The position numbers and the translations under genes are program-made. From Peptoniphilus senegalensis JC140 (GTDB lineage: Bacteria; Bacillota; Clostridia; Tissierellales; Peptoniphilaceae), in the NCBI RefSeq assembly GCF_000321025.1, contig NZ_HE610718.1, forward strand, positions 597,592-661,591: DNA of 64,000 bases, written 5' to 3'. Below the pieces are notes generated by a model. It ran no database searches and was not told the DNA's origin. It saw only the letters and a list, made by a program, of their open reading frames with translations. Below are positions 62,081 to 64,000 of this stretch, one piece after another (positions within the stretch are counted from its first letter, which is position 1; each line of letters begins with the position of its first letter).

Positions 62081-62962
62081 ATGCTAAATACTGCTAAAGA
62101 AATTATAGAAGTATGTAAAAGTGAAGATCTTCACTTTTATGATTTAGTCTTAAAGGCAGAGACAAATACTCTCAAGATGACTGAAGAAGAGATGAAGAAA
62201 AAGCTTCAAGAAATTTTAGATGTCATGAAAGCTTCATCTCATGAAACTCTAGACAAAACTTATGATACTGAATATAAAATGATAGACGGTTTTGCAAAAA
62301 AAATGAACAACTATCAAAAAGAAAAAGAGCCCTTAACTAGCAAATTTCTAGTTAGGACTATGGCTATGGCCTTTTCCACATCTGAAACCAATGCAAATAT
62401 GGGGACTATTGCAGCAGCGCCAACTGCTGGAAGTTCTGGCATTATACCTGCAGCCTTAATGGCAGCAAGAGATAAGTATGGTTTAGATGATGAGACTTTG
62501 ATAAATGGACTTTTGACATCAATAGGAATAGGGCAAATTATTGGTAAATATGCAACATTCGCCGGTGCTGAAGGTGGATGCCAAGCAGAGTGTGGTTCTG
62601 CTAGTGCTATGGCAGCAGCTGCTCTAGTAGAAATGCTTGGTGGAAGCGTAGAAGAAGCACTAAATGCAGCCAGCATTACACTTATTAATGTAATGGGGCT
62701 CGCCTGTGACCCGATAGCAGGACTTGTAGAGTATCCATGTACTTTTAGAAATGCCTCAGGTGTTATGAATTCTTTCATATCAGTTGACATGGCCCTTGCA
62801 GGGGTAACATCAATTGTACCTTTTGACGAAGTTTGTCAGGCAATGGGTGAAGTTGGGCACTTATTACATGAATCAATTAGGGAGACTGGTCTTGGCGGGC
62901 TAGCAGGAACAAAAACTGGTCAATGTATCAGGGCTAAGTTTTTGAATATTAAGGAGGATTAA
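62081..62962 (+). CDS. sdaAA: L-serine dehydratase, alpha subunit
   Basis: The 293-residue catalytic subunit with the Fe-S cysteines in QAECGSASAMAAAALVEMLGG and LACDPIAGLVEYPC, and the family blocks FVRTM-like LVRTMAMAFSTSETNANMG and APTAGSSGIIPAAL. The ATG directly follows the sdaAB stop; TGGAGG overlaps the end of sdaAB. The full heterodimer is encoded, so the enzyme should be functional. A DAACS symporter follows six bases downstream. Confidence 0.95.
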   Translation: MLNTAKEIIEVCKSEDLHFYDLVLKAETNTLKMTEEEMKKKLQEILDVMKASSHETLDKTYDTEYKMIDGFAKKMNNYQKEKEPLTSKFLVRTMAMAFSTSETNANMGTIAAAPTAGSSGIIPAALMAARDKYGLDDETLINGLLTSIGIGQIIGKYATFAGAEGGCQAECGSASAMAAAALVEMLGGSVEEALNAASITLINVMGLACDPIAGLVEYPCTFRNASGVMNSFISVDMALAGVTSIVPFDEVCQAMGEVGHLLHESIRETGLGGLAGTKTGQCIRAKFLNIKED

Positions 62963-62968
62963 ATCAAA

Positions 62969-64000
62969 ATGAAAGAAAAGAAAAAAATAGGTCTTATTCC
63001 TAGACTTATAATAGCAATTGCACTAGGTATTCTTGTTGGCCAATATTGTCCAGCAGTAGTAACTAGAATTGCAATCACAATCTCAGGATTATTTGGAAAG
63101 TTCTTAAACTTCATTATTCCATTAATGATTATTGCCTTTGTATCTAAGGGTATTGCAGACCTATCTGAAGGTGCTGGTAAACTTTTAGGTGCTACAGTAG
63201 GACTTGCTTACGCATCTACATTAGTTGCAGGATCACTTTCCTACACTATGGCAAGAACAATATTCCCAAGTTTTATTAAACCAGAGCTTGCAGAACAAGT
63301 TCAAAAAGCAACAGCAAACGAAGTTGCACCTTTCTTTGAAATTCCACTAGGAGCTTTCATTGATGTTACAGCAGCACTTGTACTTGCATTTATGCTTGGT
63401 CTTACAGTTTCAGCATTAAGAGCAAAGGGAAGCGGAGAAACTTTTTATAAGGGAATTAACGAATTCAACGAAATTATAAATTTAGTATTATCAAAATTCG
63501 TTATACCTCTATTACCATTCTTTATCTTTGGTAACTTCTGTAACCTATCATATTCAGGTTCTGTATTTGCAATCTTAGGAATTTTCTGGAAGATATTCTT
63601 ATGTATCATTGCTCTACACCTAATTTATATGGTAATTCTATTTGTAGTAGCTGGAGGATATACAGGAAGAAATCCTTTCAAATGTTTGAGAGCAGCAGTA
63701 CCAGCTTATTTAACAGCAGTTGGAACTCAATCATCAGCAGCTACAATTCCAGTAAATGTTGCTTGTAACAGAAAAATGGGAGTAACAAGACAAATTAGAG
63801 AATTCTGTATTCCGCTTTGTGCAACAGTTCACTTAGCTGGGTCAATGATTACTTTGACATCATGTGTATTTACTCTATTAACTATGTTTAATATGGATAA
63901 TTCATTTACATTAATAGCTAAATTTATTGCAATCCTAGGAGTTGCAATGGTAGCAGCACCAGGAGCACCTGGTGGAGCAGTAATGAGTGCACTTCCATTC
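62969..64000 (+). CDS. dicarboxylate/amino-acid:cation symporter (DAACS), 3' end outside window
   Basis: The frame from ATG 62969 (after AAGGAGG) runs in-frame to the window end, giving 344 residues without a stop. It starts KIGLIPRLIIAIALGILVG as in DAACS transporters, and the serine-rich re-entrant loop AVGTQSSAATIPVN lies near residue 255, the Gly-rich APGAPGG near residue 333. Na+-coupled uptake of serine, threonine or an acidic amino acid is expected; linkage to sdaAB-sdaAA favours serine (SstT-like). Only the last part is missing. Confidence 0.88.
   Translation, partial: MKEKKKIGLIPRLIIAIALGILVGQYCPAVVTRIAITISGLFGKFLNFIIPLMIIAFVSKGIADLSEGAGKLLGATVGLAYASTLVAGSLSYTMARTIFPSFIKPELAEQVQKATANEVAPFFEIPLGAFIDVTAALVLAFMLGLTVSALRAKGSGETFYKGINEFNEIINLVLSKFVIPLLPFFIFGNFCNLSYSGSVFAILGIFWKIFLCIIALHLIYMVILFVVAGGYTGRNPFKCLRAAVPAYLTAVGTQSSAATIPVNVACNRKMGVTRQIREFCIPLCATVHLAGSMITLTSCVFTLLTMFNMDNSFTLIAKFIAILGVAMVAAPGAPGGAVMSALPF

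Noticed and set aside
62314-62790. 158-codon minus-strand open frame opposite sdaAA
   Set aside because: Antisense shadow of a conserved enzyme with no homology-like features or ribosome site.

Overview
The window reads as chromosomal DNA of a very AT-rich, low-GC Gram-positive anaerobe, most likely a Peptoniphilaceae/Tissierellia-type amino-acid fermenter. This is an inference from gene content: glutaminase plus an AGCS symporter, a GltS symporter, a two-subunit iron-sulfur L-serine dehydratase followed by a DAACS symporter, AbgT and APC transporters, an M18 peptidase and a PLP aminotransferase, with no sugar catabolism visible. The Firmicutes-type WalRK operon and the DUF2232-gdpP-rplI-dnaB block fit this. 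No rRNA, tRNA, insertion sequence, prophage or CRISPR array was seen.

Layout. 0-7 kb: glsA and its symporter, an alpha/beta hydrolase, Dps, a membrane-linked XRE regulator, mgtE behind a structured leader with a 25-codon ORF, and a DUF4825 lipoprotein. 7-14 kb (minus): a Lrp-like regulator, walR-walK-walH-walI-walJ, surE and a 23-codon hydrophobic ORF, spaced as one operon. 14-18 kb (plus): GNAT, DnaD-domain primosome protein, DnaI/DnaC-type helicase loader, aminotransferase, small membrane protein. 18-29 kb (plus): K+/H+ antiporter, coiled-coil protein, APC permease, aminopeptidase, then purF-purL behind an attenuator-like leader with two small ORFs. 29-36 kb: small membrane and envelope genes, including two paralogous membrane proteins whose promoter regions were duplicated with them, a DUF438/hemerythrin/PAS protein, a DUF368 lipid-carrier translocase, a YpfJ-type metallopeptidase, a lipid kinase and a racemase-like protein. 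36.4-36.8 kb: a dense DnaA-box cluster. 36.7-49 kb: ABC-F ATPase, IclR regulator, GltS/2-hydroxyacid dehydrogenase operon, orphan sdpR-sdpI, and a LysR-controlled DUF6282/TRAP operon. 49-57.6 kb (minus): Nit2-like amidase, uppP, dnaB, rplI, gdpP, DUF2232, a 49-residue small protein, DegV and MarR. 57.7-64 kb: radical SAM protein, a candidate secreted toxin/immunity pair, abgT, sdaAB-sdaAA and a truncated DAACS symporter.

Sequence quality matters here. Five genes (walI, the DnaC-like loader, purF, ypfJ and the toxin-like gene, the last at three sites) become full length only if one A is added to an A-run of 6-8. All seven corrections go the same way, so homopolymer under-calling is the simplest explanation; transcriptional slippage or real decay are alternatives. 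Most genes with a shifted reading frame here should not be treated as dead without checking reads.

Most interesting items: the DnaA-box cluster away from dnaA, the leader ORFs with terminators ahead of mgtE and purF, the secreted-protein/membrane-protein pair at 58.4-59.4 kb, and two uncharacterised uptake-plus-enzyme operons (LysR-DUF6282-TRAP; IclR with GltS and a 2-hydroxyacid dehydrogenase).
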